In this document: piece after piece, positions 10,886 to 20,913 of the stretch
How the letters are laid out: every line of letters starts with the position of its first letter
How positions within the stretch are numbered: position 1 is the first letter of the stretch
NCBI RefSeq assembly: GCF_000315915.1
Contig: NC_020192.1
Location: 124,001 to 188,000 of the forward strand
Source: Henningerozyma blattae CBS 6284
Lineage: Eukaryota; Ascomycota; Saccharomycetes; Saccharomycetales; Saccharomycetaceae
DNA length: 64,000 nt
Direction: 5' to 3'
Translations under genes and position numbers: made by a program
Notes under the pieces: generated by a model
Databases searched by the model: none
What the model saw: the letters and a program-made list of their open reading frames with translations, nothing else
What the model was told of the DNA's origin: nothing

Positions 10886-13800
10886 ATGTCAGATGATGAC
10901 CAAAGAAAAAGTAGTTTAACCGATGATAATTTCTCCACAGATCAGGTTATTCAAGAAACTCCGGTAGCTGAAAAGCTTTTCCCAGTTAACAAACAATTTT
11001 TCAATGATTCATATAGTAAAGATGGATTAAATTTAGATAAGGGGGCTTCTGTAAATAATATTGGCTCATCAAGGATTATTACGAGTCCCTTTCAAAATCC
11101 TGCTAAAGCTTTGAATGCCTCAGAAATGTTTCCAAATTTTGCGGCTAATGATAACTCCATTTATGAAACTACAAAAATTGATGAGACAACCGTAGACGAT
11201 GAAAAGATTTTGGATGATAATAACCAGCTAGTGATTAATATCGATGAAAAAATTACTTCTCAAGGTACTCCAAGAAATACGAAGACCCAACACATTGTTC
11301 ATTCCGATATGATATCAAAAGAAAGCATGTTACTAAATGAAGATAATACATCTAAAAATAATAATAATAATAATATTCAGCCAACGGCCACAACTAGTCA
11401 ATCTCACAAAAGAACTCCTGATCGTAATAGGATACAGATCTTTTTTGAAGATAATAATAAAATCAATGATAAAACCAATAATAATGTTATAAATCTATCT
11501 AGCATTGCCAAACATATAAATGATGCAAATTCTAGCCCCACTAGTGGTGATACTGTTGGACTAGTAAGGGAAGAAGCCCTTTTAAAAGTTCCCCACAACA
11601 AAACTCTACCAATAGATAGGCAGCCTAATATAAATTCAAATAAGCCAGAGCTCCGACACTCTCTTACTTCGTTAAATGAAACACATTCTAAAGCAAAAAT
11701 TATTTCTACTAAGCTTGGTAACAGCATAGGTCTAATAGAGCCCGAAATATCACCATTAAAGCAAGTCAAAAACCATGACTATCCTGTGAGCAGAACATCT
11801 CTTGAAAATCTACGAAAATCTGATATCAATGCTAAAAATTCAGTAGTAATATCCCAGGGAAGTAACGCCGATAATTTTTATGATGGCCCCTCTGATGCCA
11901 ATGGTAATGAGTATGTCTTTTCCATAGAAACCCAGGAAAATGTCTTATCTGATAAACAAAATAATATAAATTTGAATGAAAACATTATTATATCATCATC
12001 TTCCTCTGAGAACAGGGTTATTAATTCATTGCAAACTCAGCAAATTATTTCTAGTGATAATATTTTTATGGACAATAAATCTTCTACTAAAAATGCTAAG
12101 GGGATTTTCTCAACCTCTATTGTGTTTAATAAATCGAGTAATACAATAAAAGAAAAAACTGGTGTTATCCAATTAGCAAATAATGCATATGACACACAAC
12201 TTTTAGAAACTCAAAAAATTAATTCTAGTGAACAAGCCAAAGAAATGATTGAGGATTTTCCAACAAGCGAACTATCAAGAGTTGAGTCAAGTCACTCGCA
12301 AGATAAGGTAAATGAAACAGAGACACAGCCCGTTGGCAATCAAATTATCGGTGTATCTAATAAGGATCACTTACAAGAAGGACAGAATCTTGCTTTTCAA
12401 GAAAGCCAGGCAATCTCTCAACAAAAAACACAAGTCATTTCACAAGATATAATACAAAATAATTCTCAGTCTTTGACTCAAACAATTAGGTCAGTAAAAA
12501 TTAATATGGATTTCCAACCAATATCTCAAATAACTGAAGATGCTCACAAACAGCCAATTGAGGTGGAGTCTACTGGTATCTACGACACAAAGCAAGAAGC
12601 CATAACTCAAGAAATTGCAATAGAAGATAATAATCTAAATACTATTCAAGATGAAATTTCTGGTGAAAATTACAGTAATAGAATTGAGGTTATTCCAGTT
12701 CAAAACCCAAATCTCACTTTAAGTTCAGTGATTGAAGTTCCAGGCACTAGTCCTTCTTCTAAATTCAAAGAAGCACGTTCACATATAAATGATCAAGAAT
12801 CCTCTCCGGTTCATAATATAGGTAGAATAGAAGTGAATGACCTTCCAATGTCTACTCCACAGATATTTATTCCACAAATATCCAGAAATCAAACAGAGTC
12901 AAATTCTGATAGTAATAACTCTGTTGAAGAAGATAGTACTCAAGAACTCCCTGAAGTAGAAGATGAGAATCAGGAAAATATGGCTGATAAATTGCATAAA
13001 ACTTCTACCTTTGGTGATAGACAACCATCTCAGTATATTATTCATGAATCACAAGAAGTTATTACAAATAGACGAAAATTGAAACGAAAAACGACTGAAG
13101 TAGCTAAATATTCATTGGAAGATAACCCTGAACAATTTAATACAACTCCAAGAAAGCATTTAAAGCGTGAAGCAGAACTACAGAATAATGAGGAAAAGGT
13201 AAATGTATTTAATGACAGTAAGGAAAGTAAGTCATTCCTTTCAAATACTCCTGAACTTAAGAAATTAAACATGGAACCTGACTCATCAAATATACCCACA
13301 GATATCAAGACAGAAGATAATGGGTATCTATCGGAAAATGATATTAAGTTTTCCACTGCAGTTTGGAGTTTATTTGAAAGAGATATGAACTATTACCCTG
13401 GTCGGATTTTAAAAGAAATATCTACAGATACTGTTCAGGTTTCTTTCGGATCTACTTTTGAAATATCTACTGAATTTGCTCAATATAACGATATTTATTA
13501 TCTAGATATTAGAATAGGAGATATTGTAGTTTCCAAGATGATAGATTATGAAGTTGTTGGCTTAGAAGCTTGTCTTAAAGAAGATAATCAAAATATCATT
13601 CGTTGTATCCGAGGTTATGATACTGTTCATCTCCAAAAATATCCTAGAACAGGGAATGATAAAATAACAATCAAATATTTATCAGACATTCATATTGATA
13701 TTAATCATTGGGCTAGGAGGCCTAAAATAATTCTGGGTAATTTACCACATACACGTAAAAACGCTATGGAAGATGTCAGGTATCCTATTAGGGGAAGGCA

Positions 13801-14821
13801 TAATACATCAACACATTCTCCAAGAAAAAGTAGGCAAGGTACTCCAAGAAAAAATCTTAAAATTTCAAATGAAAGGATTGATTCTTCCTTAGGTGAGATG
13901 AAAAATTACCGAACATTGACTAAACTTGATATATTTATTACTGAATCACTCAATAAATTTAAAAATTTGAAAAAAAACATTTTCGAGAATTGTTTATTTT
14001 CTATGTCAAAGAATGATTTAAATGATGATAATTTTAAAGGAGTTATTAAACAGTTTGGTGGTAAACTTCTTGATAATGATAATTTTTCTACATTTTTCAT
14101 GTATCGTCGAGAATTATCTATTAAGAGTAAATTAAAATGGCACGAATATGATCTTTTTTTAACTTGGGAAAAAAAATATAAAGATATTAAATTTGTTTGT
14201 TCATTTTTCTGGAAATATCAAAGAACTCAACGATATTTGGAAGCTTTAGCTTTAAAATGGCCTATTTTACATCCTAATTTTATAATAGAATGTATTAAGC
14301 AAGAACGTTTATGTCATGAATCAATGTTTAAATATTTGTTGCCATCAGGTTTAAGTGCTCGATTATCTGATAAAGAAGGTATTGAAGTTATTAAATCTAA
14401 TAATATTTATCAATTTTATTCGAATTATATTAATAATTATAAAATTAATGAACAAAATTTTGCAATGAAAGATATCATGGGTGAATATTATGTTTTATTA
14501 TATGGTAAAAGTGATTGGAGTGATCTTTTTACTTTTTTATTTGCTTGTTTAGGAATTGAAAAATTATTTCATTTAGAAAATCATGATCTTAATTTAATTA
14601 ATAATAAAATTATTGAAATAATTAATACTTGTAATATGAAGAATAAAAAATTATTAATATTCATTGATGGAGGTAATACTGGACTTTCTAATTGTGATCT
14701 AGAGATATTAAGACAAGAACTAATTGATATGACAATTAAGTCAAATATTACTGTTCATGTGGAGGATAAAGAATGGTTAGTTCAAACTTTGATAAATGAA
14801 GATACAGGTTTTGAAAGTTAA
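10886..14821 (+). CDS. RAD9: Rad9, DNA damage checkpoint adaptor (53BP1/Crb2 type)
   Basis: The 1311 residues nearly equal yeast Rad9 (YDR217C, 1309). The long disordered N-terminal half is full of SQ and TQ pairs, densest around residues 470-540 (for example SQAISQQKTQVISQ), the Mec1/Tel1 phosphorylation cluster that recruits Rad53. A Tudor-type domain begins near residue 820 (TAVWSLFERDMNYYPGRIL); in the family it reads methylated H3K79. A basic linker with SPRK and TPRK sites follows, then C-terminal tandem BRCT repeats (about 1020-1311). The protein acts on chromatin at DNA breaks to activate Rad53 and Chk1. It is convergent with ADR1 downstream. Confidence 0.95.
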   Translation: MSDDDQRKSSLTDDNFSTDQVIQETPVAEKLFPVNKQFFNDSYSKDGLNLDKGASVNNIGSSRIITSPFQNPAKALNASEMFPNFAANDNSIYETTKIDETTVDDEKILDDNNQLVINIDEKITSQGTPRNTKTQHIVHSDMISKESMLLNEDNTSKNNNNNNIQPTATTSQSHKRTPDRNRIQIFFEDNNKINDKTNNNVINLSSIAKHINDANSSPTSGDTVGLVREEALLKVPHNKTLPIDRQPNINSNKPELRHSLTSLNETHSKAKIISTKLGNSIGLIEPEISPLKQVKNHDYPVSRTSLENLRKSDINAKNSVVISQGSNADNFYDGPSDANGNEYVFSIETQENVLSDKQNNINLNENIIISSSSSENRVINSLQTQQIISSDNIFMDNKSSTKNAKGIFSTSIVFNKSSNTIKEKTGVIQLANNAYDTQLLETQKINSSEQAKEMIEDFPTSELSRVESSHSQDKVNETETQPVGNQIIGVSNKDHLQEGQNLAFQESQAISQQKTQVISQDIIQNNSQSLTQTIRSVKINMDFQPISQITEDAHKQPIEVESTGIYDTKQEAITQEIAIEDNNLNTIQDEISGENYSNRIEVIPVQNPNLTLSSVIEVPGTSPSSKFKEARSHINDQESSPVHNIGRIEVNDLPMSTPQIFIPQISRNQTESNSDSNNSVEEDSTQELPEVEDENQENMADKLHKTSTFGDRQPSQYIIHESQEVITNRRKLKRKTTEVAKYSLEDNPEQFNTTPRKHLKREAELQNNEEKVNVFNDSKESKSFLSNTPELKKLNMEPDSSNIPTDIKTEDNGYLSENDIKFSTAVWSLFERDMNYYPGRILKEISTDTVQVSFGSTFEISTEFAQYNDIYYLDIRIGDIVVSKMIDYEVVGLEACLKEDNQNIIRCIRGYDTVHLQKYPRTGNDKITIKYLSDIHIDINHWARRPKIILGNLPHTRKNAMEDVRYPIRGRHNTSTHSPRKSRQGTPRKNLKISNERIDSSLGEMKNYRTLTKLDIFITESLNKFKNLKKNIFENCLFSMSKNDLNDDNFKGVIKQFGGKLLDNDNFSTFFMYRRELSIKSKLKWHEYDLFLTWEKKYKDIKFVCSFFWKYQRTQRYLEALALKWPILHPNFIIECIKQERLCHESMFKYLLPSGLSARLSDKEGIEVIKSNNIYQFYSNYINNYKINEQNFAMKDIMGEYYVLLYGKSDWSDLFTFLFACLGIEKLFHLENHDLNLINNKIIEIINTCNMKNKKLLIFIDGGNTGLSNCDLEILRQELIDMTIKSNITVHVEDKEWLVQTLINEDTGFES

Positions 14822-15074
14822 TTATGCAGTTAAATATCTAATAGATTAATGTAAAATGTATATAATAAATAAGTTAATGTAATGTTGAATACAATAAATA
14901 AGTTAATGTGCAGTTTAAAAATAAAATATATATTGAAAGACAGAATAAACAGAATTGATAAGAATGAATGTAGGATGAAATAAACAAAAGCAAAAGAGGA
15001 ACAGAAAAAAAGAAAAAAAAAAAAAAAATAAATCATTAAAGTGTTCGTTATTTATATATCATTTATATTTAAGT

Positions 15075-17399
15075 TTAATTTTCATTTTTCCAAAATTCAC
15101 CCAGTTGAAGGAAATCAAGTTCCATTCTCTTTAAAAGATGACAATTAACAAAATGTTCGGAGACTCTTTTCAAAAGTGTGCTTGTAATAACAATATATTT
15201 ACCTGATAATTGATATCTTTTTTTAAAATTATTTCCCATGGAATAATTATCATTTTTAAATTTAGAAATTTTATTTTCTAAATTTGAATTTCCAAATAAT
15301 TGAGATGAAAAATCATTAATATTTAAAATATTTGGAGATTGAGATCCCATTGAATCTGATGAAGTTATTGGAGTATTCCAAATATTGCTGATATCTACAT
15401 GACTTTGTTCCGTGTGCATGTCTAAAAAGGAAGAGTCATTAAATGAATTTAAAAGAACATTATCAATTAACTCACAAAGTTTATCGGTATTTAAATTAAT
15501 TGGTTGATTTTCTGAATTAGTATTATTAGTAGTAGTATTTGTATCCCTATTAATTGTAGAATTAAAATAATCAAAATCATTTGGATAAGTTTTTGATAAA
15601 AATGGAATTAAAATATCATTGGCGAATTTTTTCAATTCAATAAATATAAATAATAATTTAAAATTTGGATTTTGTTCAAAATCTAAAAGAAATTTAATTA
15701 TAATTAAGAAATTGAAATAATAATATTGAACATTTAAAACTGATAATTTATATTCTATTAATTCTTTTGAAGCTAAATTTTGATCAATTTTAAATAATCC
15801 CATAATATTTTTAATTGAATATTTAACAGCCACTAAGAAATCATTTAAAAATGAAAAAGAAGAAGAATCCATTTTAATAATATTAAATTTTTTAGGATTT
15901 AAAAAATTATAATAAATTTCATAAAGTTTATGGTTTCTAATAATTTCAGTAATACCTGGTAAAAATTTTTGGAAAAAACTCATTGTCATTAATCCATTTC
16001 TTAAAATAATTGTATCTTGATTTAAAGTAGTGGAAGTTAAAATTGGATCTAAAGTATAATCTATTAAAGGATCGAAAAAAGTTAAAGATGGTTGTCTTTG
16101 TAAATTTTCCTCTAATTTGGAATCTTTTACTTTACCTAAAAATACAGAAAATCCATTCAAATTATATTCATAAAATAAAAGACAAGTTCCTAATGATTGT
16201 GGGATTGAAGTTAAACCTCTATTATTTAAAAAATAACTTTGATATAATTTTTTAAAACTAATTGGTTTAATTTTTTTTGTTAAAATCTCATTATTTAAGA
16301 AATTATTATTTGTAAAAGATAATTGATTCCAAAAATTTTCATCTATGGGAATAAAAATATTTTCAATATCAGTATCTAATAATAAAGAATTTTCATTTGT
16401 TAACTTAATATTGAAAAAAATTTTTAAAAAATTACAAATCTTGTAAATTAACAGAAAACTTCTAATTTTAGATTCAAAAATTAAGAATTGGAAAGTTGAA
16501 TTAAAATTTTTAATAATATTACAATTTTCATTATTAAAAGTAATTGAAGATAAAAAATTAACTTTTATAACAGAACAAACCGCTGATAATTGTTTTATCA
16601 TAATATCAGTATTTTTAGATTTTGTCTTTTCAGCGAAAAATGAAAAAGTGACACTTAAAATTAAAGATTGTGCTAACCAAAGATGATTATGATTTTGACT
16701 TGAATCTTTATTTTGAGTTTTGAATTTTCTAATCTCTAAATAGACATGCAATATTCTTCTGCTGATTTCATATAATTCCACAGTAGTATTATCACAACCT
16801 CTTTTAAACAATGAACCGAATGCACACATGAATAAAGGTAAGATGACAATATTTGAATATTTGAAATCTTCATCCAAACTATCTTGAGACAAAGAAGAAG
16901 GTGAGGAAGAAATTTGATTATCATTATCTTCATGAATATAATTAATAAAAGAATCTAAATCCATTTTTAATAGGCTTGGATTAATGAAAGGATGATGAGA
17001 TAAGAAATGAGTTTTGAATTGTAATAAGTAGTCATTTAAATCTTGTAAATCAGGCAAGACTAAATGTTTTAAATGTTCGTTATTTTCATTAGAAGTGGTA
17101 GTGGTTGTAGTATTATGCTGATTATTAGTCGAATAAACCATGGAATAGTAATTTAATGCAATATTTGCCATATCATGAAGTCTTTTATTGAAAAATGTTA
17201 TGTTATTATTGGTATTGTTATTGGTAAAGTTATTGTTGTTGAATGAATTTGAATTTAAAATTATAGTTTGATCATTAAAGGTTGGTGATTCTACACCATA
17301 AAATGAATAAGAATTCATTATATTTGTATTTTCATAATCTGATAAGAAATTTTGAATAAATGAATTTGGTAGATCAAGAGGTAATTGTATGTTATTATT

Positions 17400-17438
<39 letters not shown>

Positions 17439-19010
17439 ATCGATATTGTTATTGTTATTATCGTTCGTAATGGTAGTAGTGTCATTGTTTGTATTTTGTA
17501 AATTTGATTCTGGAGATATAGAAAAATCATTATTATTAAACAAAATTGAATTTGAATTTATTATATCGAAAAAAGTATCCAAACTTGAACTTGAAGAAGA
17601 TATTTGATTTGTAGCAGTAGCAGTAGTAGTGGTAGTGTAATTGTTTGGTTTCGTTGTAGTGTTTGTGGTAGCCACTTTATTTAACCAATTAGTAGTGAAT
17701 GGATCTAATTCTAAATTATTCTTGTAATTATTTTTAAATAAAGTTTTAATATTTGTTCTATTATTTGTATTGTTATATTTTTGTTTATTATCAGGTAAAT
17801 CTGAAAATAATTCATATGACAACAAAATATTTTCCTTGACGTAATCGATGGGAGATAATTGAGGAGTAGAAAATTGGATATTATTAAATTCATTAGAATA
17901 TTCATTAAATTGAGTTGATACGTTGATGTTATTTGCAGTAGTAGTATCTAAGTCAGGTGGATTAACAATTGTATTGGCATTGGCATTTGTGGTTGTGGTT
18001 TTGTTTGTATTGATATTGGAATTGGGATTTTTCCAATATTCATTCAATTGAGCCACGTAATTACCACCAGTTTGAGCACTAAACGAAGCTCTTCTTGTGA
18101 AAAGTGGATCGCCAAGAGAAAAATTTTCTAAATCCAAAGAACTTTGAGCTGAATCAGTAGCCTCTTGAGAAATGGTAGAGCCATTAGAGAGACAGTTTGG
18201 ATAATCATTTTGAGATGATGAATTTGTTGAAGCTGTAGTCGCACTCGCAGTCGTACTAGCAGTTATGGCAGGTCGAATTTGAATCTTCGTATCAACTTTC
18301 AAATTTGAAGTTGTTGTTTTTCTATTTTTACTCTTTGTAGATTTAGAATTTTTGGAAGCAGTTGTGGAACGTCTCTTGTATGATTGACCTATATCACCTC
18401 CATGAATCTTTTGAGCATGTCTAATTAATAAATCTCTACGAGTGAAATTTTTAAAACATAAATTACAAAGAAATGGTTTTTCATTTGTATGAGATCGTTT
18501 ATGACGAGTCAGATGTTCTTGACGAGCAAATGCTCTTTTGCAAAAATCACAAAGAAAGAGTCGTAATTTACCACTTGGAGTGGTTCCATTAAGTGTAAGA
18601 TTATCTGGTAAATCTTGGAATTTCTTGTTAATCTTGGAATTCATTAGATTGGAAGGACTAATGATCTTGTGAGGTTTTGAGTTTGTGGCATTTGCATTTG
18701 CATTAGTGACACCGGAATTTGTGTCGCCCAAATTCGTGACACCTGGCACCGTTTTCGGCAGATGAGTCTCCGAGTTTTCGCGTTGGCGCTGACTTTCGCG
18801 TTTTAGGGGCGGCCTGGCCACGATTTCCAATGGCCTTGGAGAAGATGAAGATGGCGGCGAGCACGTGGCTGTGCGAACTGTGGTGCTATTTGTAGCCGTG
18901 GCACTGGCAGTTGTGGCAGCAGCTGTGGCTGTGCGAACTGTGGCACTGTCACGTGCACTGCACGTGCCTTCGACACGTGGGGGGCGGGCAGGCGGGCAGT
19001 CGTGGAGCAT
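15075..19010 (-). CDS. ADR1: Adr1, C2H2 zinc-finger activator of glucose-repressed genes
   Basis: The 1311 residues compare with 1323 in yeast Adr1 (YDR216W). Two C2H2 fingers lie at about residues 148-203, including FARQEHLTRHKRSHTNEKP and FTRRDLLIRHAQKIH, preceded by a block close to the Adr1 segment MNSKINKKFQDLP. The RRASFSAQ motif matches the glucose-regulated site around Adr1 Ser230. The C-terminus has the family signature LNSFNDSSFLDM. The middle contains long poly-Asn (about 17397-17440) and Thr/Asn tracts. In yeast, Adr1 activates ADH2, peroxisomal and non-fermentable-carbon genes. The first ~120 codons are unusually GC-rich (Ala/Thr/Pro/Arg), unlike the rest. The ATG at 19010 gives the full frame, but a start near MNSKINKK (residue ~120) cannot be excluded. 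Confidence 0.93.
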
Positions 19011-19393
19011 GGGGGGGTGGATAGAATAGTATATGTAATTATGGCGTGGGTCTGTACGCGCGCTTCTAGGGCGGGGAGAAATTGGCAGGCAAAGGCGGGT
19101 AACGTGTCATCGTGGCGAGATGGGCCACTGGCGGCGTATGGGTCCAGTCTTATATAGTATCGATGCTGTTGTCAGGATCTGCAATTGGCATGGCATGTGT
19201 GGTGTCGGGGCGGTCTCGGCCGGGCCGGCGTGACCGGTAGGCCGCCGCGGGGTGACCCGAACGGGACAATGCCGATTTGCCTGAATTGTATTCTCCAGTT
19301 CTTTTTTTCTGGCCGGCTCCGTTGGCCCGAGATCCGGATAGTTTGAGCACGTGATATACACGTGTTGACTAGACGAGCGTCGTGTGTCACGTG
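18862..19393. promoter_or_regulatory. cluster of seven CACGTG E-boxes at the 5' end of ADR1
   Basis: CACGTG occurs at 18862-18867, 18950-18955, 18961-18966, 18974-18979, 19348-19353, 19359-19364 and 19388-19393. Three are upstream of the chosen ADR1 start and four are inside its GC-rich first codons. CACGTG is the core site of Cbf1, Pho4 and Tye7. Whether any site is used is inference. Confidence 0.5.
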
Positions 19394-19584
19394 CACGATG
19401 TCACAAAATCGATAATTGCAAGTGTCACGCCACAAAATGTTGTTTGTTTTTATCTTTTCTTTTGTCTGTTTTGTCTCTTGTTTGTTGCTGAGGGCACGTC
19501 CATTTTACCTACATAATCTATATGCTTGCATACTGATGCCTATACATATGCCTATGCTTATGCTTAGTTCTACAGGTTTGCTAT
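19011..19584. other. intergenic, ADR1 promoter and AHA1 3' side; GC-rich block
   Basis: 19020-19335 is strongly GC-rich (runs of G, CCGCCGCGGGG near 19240), in contrast to flanking AT-rich DNA; the rest is ordinary. Three overlapping minus-strand frames of 66-87 codons cross this block but resemble no protein I know. Confidence 0.6.
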
Positions 19585-20631
19585 CTATAACACTGCCCCA
19601 AAACCAAAAGTTATCTTTAATGCACGAACATAATAATTCTCGAAATTATCCAATACACGTTCTTCTTGACCCACGGGAACGCCTTTCCAATTGGCTTGTA
19701 ATGTAGTCTCATGATGTTCAGGAGATTCGTGTAATTCCACCGATAACATACTTCCATCAAAATTCCAATCACTTAATTTCCATTCCATTTCAAGTATACG
19801 TTTTGTGGAATCCAATTTTTTCACTTGGCACAAAACGTTACCACCAAATAATCCAAATTGGTCACCTTCAACAATGATTCCCCCACTAGAGCATTTGGAA
19901 AAATCTGCAGAACCTCTACTCCAAGCCATTATACGTGGTTTTTCAGTTAATGCTAGGAATAGATCATCACCAGATGCATTGAATCTTGGTTCCACATGTA
20001 AAGTGGTTCTATTACCAACGTTTGTAGTCGTGGTGGTGCTGTTTGTAGTTCTGCAAGTGGTGTGATCGGATTTCACATCACGTGCCCTGCTTTCCCTCTT
20101 GGCACTGGCATTGGCATTGGCAAAACTTTCGTGTTGATTACCCTTTGTGTATTGAGATTGAACTTCTTGTTCCGGAATTTGAATATCATTTCCATGTTCT
20201 GTCAATAAATCTTTACCAAATCTTTGGAAAGCTTGTCTTAATTGAGGAATCAACTTCTCTCTAATTAAAGGCTTGACCTCACTCAATTCTTTATTTTCTT
20301 TATAAATACTTAACATGAATTGATAGTCTTCCACTTCACTATCAAATGCCACTTCGGGAATAGTAATACTGCCTTCAAATGGTAATTTACCACTAACATG
20401 GCCGCGAATCATAGTGACAATCTTTAAATCGAATAAGGAAATCACTTTACCCTTACGTTGGTTGACTTCACAATCACCATCTACTTGTGACACTTTAGAA
20501 ATTTCACAGAAATATTCTTCATCTTGGCCACCAATTTTTAATTTGGTTAATTCATTTTGGAAATATTGACGAGCCCAATCAATACAATTCTTATCAACCC
20601 AGTGCCAATTATTTGGATTTAATACTGCCAT
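19585..20631 (-). CDS. AHA1: Aha1, Hsp90 ATPase activator
   Basis: The 348 residues nearly equal yeast Aha1 (YDR214W, 350). The N-terminal domain opens with NPNNWHWVDKNCIDWA, the conserved NxNNWHW motif that stimulates Hsp90. A low-complexity Asn/Thr linker lies at about 170-205. The C-terminal START-like AHSA1 domain follows (LTEKPRIMAWSRGSADFS, near 225-345). The protein is a cytosolic co-chaperone that binds the middle and N domains of Hsp90. Position and strand match YDR214W beside ADR1. Nothing appears broken. Confidence 0.95.
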   Translation of the reverse strand: MAVLNPNNWHWVDKNCIDWARQYFQNELTKLKIGGQDEEYFCEISKVSQVDGDCEVNQRKGKVISLFDLKIVTMIRGHVSGKLPFEGSITIPEVAFDSEVEDYQFMLSIYKENKELSEVKPLIREKLIPQLRQAFQRFGKDLLTEHGNDIQIPEQEVQSQYTKGNQHESFANANASAKRESRARDVKSDHTTCRTTNSTTTTTNVGNRTTLHVEPRFNASGDDLFLALTEKPRIMAWSRGSADFSKCSSGGIIVEGDQFGLFGGNVLCQVKKLDSTKRILEMEWKLSDWNFDGSMLSVELHESPEHHETTLQANWKGVPVGQEERVLDNFENYYVRALKITFGFGAVL

Positions 20632-20913
20632 TTTTAAAGTTGAGAAACAATAATAGATGTTTTTTCTTGGTCTTTTTTCCTTTATTTCTTATTTTCTTGC
20701 TTCTAATTAATTTCCTTATAACATAACGCTTCTATAGATATAAATATTTCATCGGATCATTAGAACATTCTAGCATTCTAAATCGGTGGCAAACTGATTT
20801 GTATAATGATAAAAAAATAAAAAAAAGAAGACTACACACACACACACACACGCACTGACTCAAATCAGCATTCCTTTGAAATCACGTAATTATAATCTAC
20901 AAATTAAAACATG

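Noticed and set aside
17389..17607. Poly-Leu frame opposite the Adr1 poly-Asn tract
   Set aside because: It is the antisense of a GTT/AAC triplet run within ADR1.
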